Positions 6,165-6,188 of a stretch of DNA of 6,188 nt are shown in pieces (the first letter of the stretch is position 1; the number at the start of each line of letters is the position of its first letter). The translations under genes and the position numbers were made by a program. The notes beneath the pieces were generated by a model that was not told where the DNA came from, made no database searches, and was given only the letters and a program-made list of their open reading frames with translations. Origin of the DNA: Methylothermaceae bacterium (GTDB taxonomy: Bacteria > Pseudomonadota > Gammaproteobacteria > Methylococcales > Methylothermaceae); contig JALVSV010000147.1 of the NCBI GenBank assembly GCA_027024125.1, positions 1 through 6,188 on the forward strand. The letters are read 5' to 3'.

Positions 6165-6188
6165 ATGAAAAAAACGATCAAAACCATT
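6165..6188 (+). CDS. 5' end of an unidentified gene, possibly exported
   Basis: ATG at 6165 opens a frame, MKKTIKTI, that runs off the right edge after eight codons. The purine-rich GGAGAAGAGGGGG stretch at 6144-6156 is a good ribosome site about 8 bases upstream. The preceding AT-rich leader and candidate promoter also suit a gene start. Met followed by lysines is typical of the n-region of a signal peptide, but eight residues cannot show the hydrophobic core. In many gammaproteobacteria pyrG follows tilS; these residues do not resemble the PyrG start, so a different gene seems to be here. Confidence 0.55.

Overview
The window looks like chromosomal DNA from a Gram-negative bacterium, most likely a gammaproteobacterium. 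It carries kdsB (CMP-Kdo synthesis for lipopolysaccharide) directly after a YcaR/Trm112-family gene, as in E. coli. It also carries accA directly followed by tilS, two genes that lie close together in E. coli and relatives. The base composition is moderately GC-rich by eye. Genus cannot be fixed from the sequence; the exbB-exbD-ycaR-kdsB-phosphatase order recalls Methylococcales/Chromatiales-type gammaproteobacteria, which is an impression and not a result.

Layout: (1) 3-122 is the C-terminal end of an unrecognised gene, followed by a 14-bp perfect hairpin (163-194) that probably separates it from the next unit. (2) 267-5878 is one tightly packed, all-plus-strand run of eight genes: exbB, exbD, ycaR/Trm112-like, kdsB, low-molecular-weight tyrosine phosphatase, dienelactone-hydrolase-family protein, accA, tilS. 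Five of the seven junctions are 4-base stop/start overlaps (GTGA or ATGA); the other two gaps are 15 and 61 bases. (3) 5879-6164 is a structured non-coding stretch. It holds a near-perfect 23-bp inverted repeat enclosing a nested GC hairpin, a candidate extended -10 promoter and two small leader hairpins. (4) 6165-6188 is the first eight codons of a new gene whose start looks like a signal-peptide n-region.

Functionally the run joins energy transduction to the outer membrane (ExbB/ExbD), LPS precursor synthesis (KdsB), the first committed step of fatty acid synthesis (AccA) and an essential translation function (TilS, the tRNA-Ile2 lysidine synthase). It combines two neighbourhoods that are separate in E. 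coli (ycaR-kdsB and accA...tilS), bridged by a phosphatase and a hydrolase. No lpxK lies between exbD and the ycaR-like gene, and no murB follows the phosphatase, although those are places where they are often found in related genomes.

I see no convincing new multi-gene system. All eight complete genes belong to known families. The least explained part is the palindromic element at 5884-5983 between tilS and the next gene, which could be a small non-autonomous mobile element, a processing or terminator structure, or a regulatory RNA.
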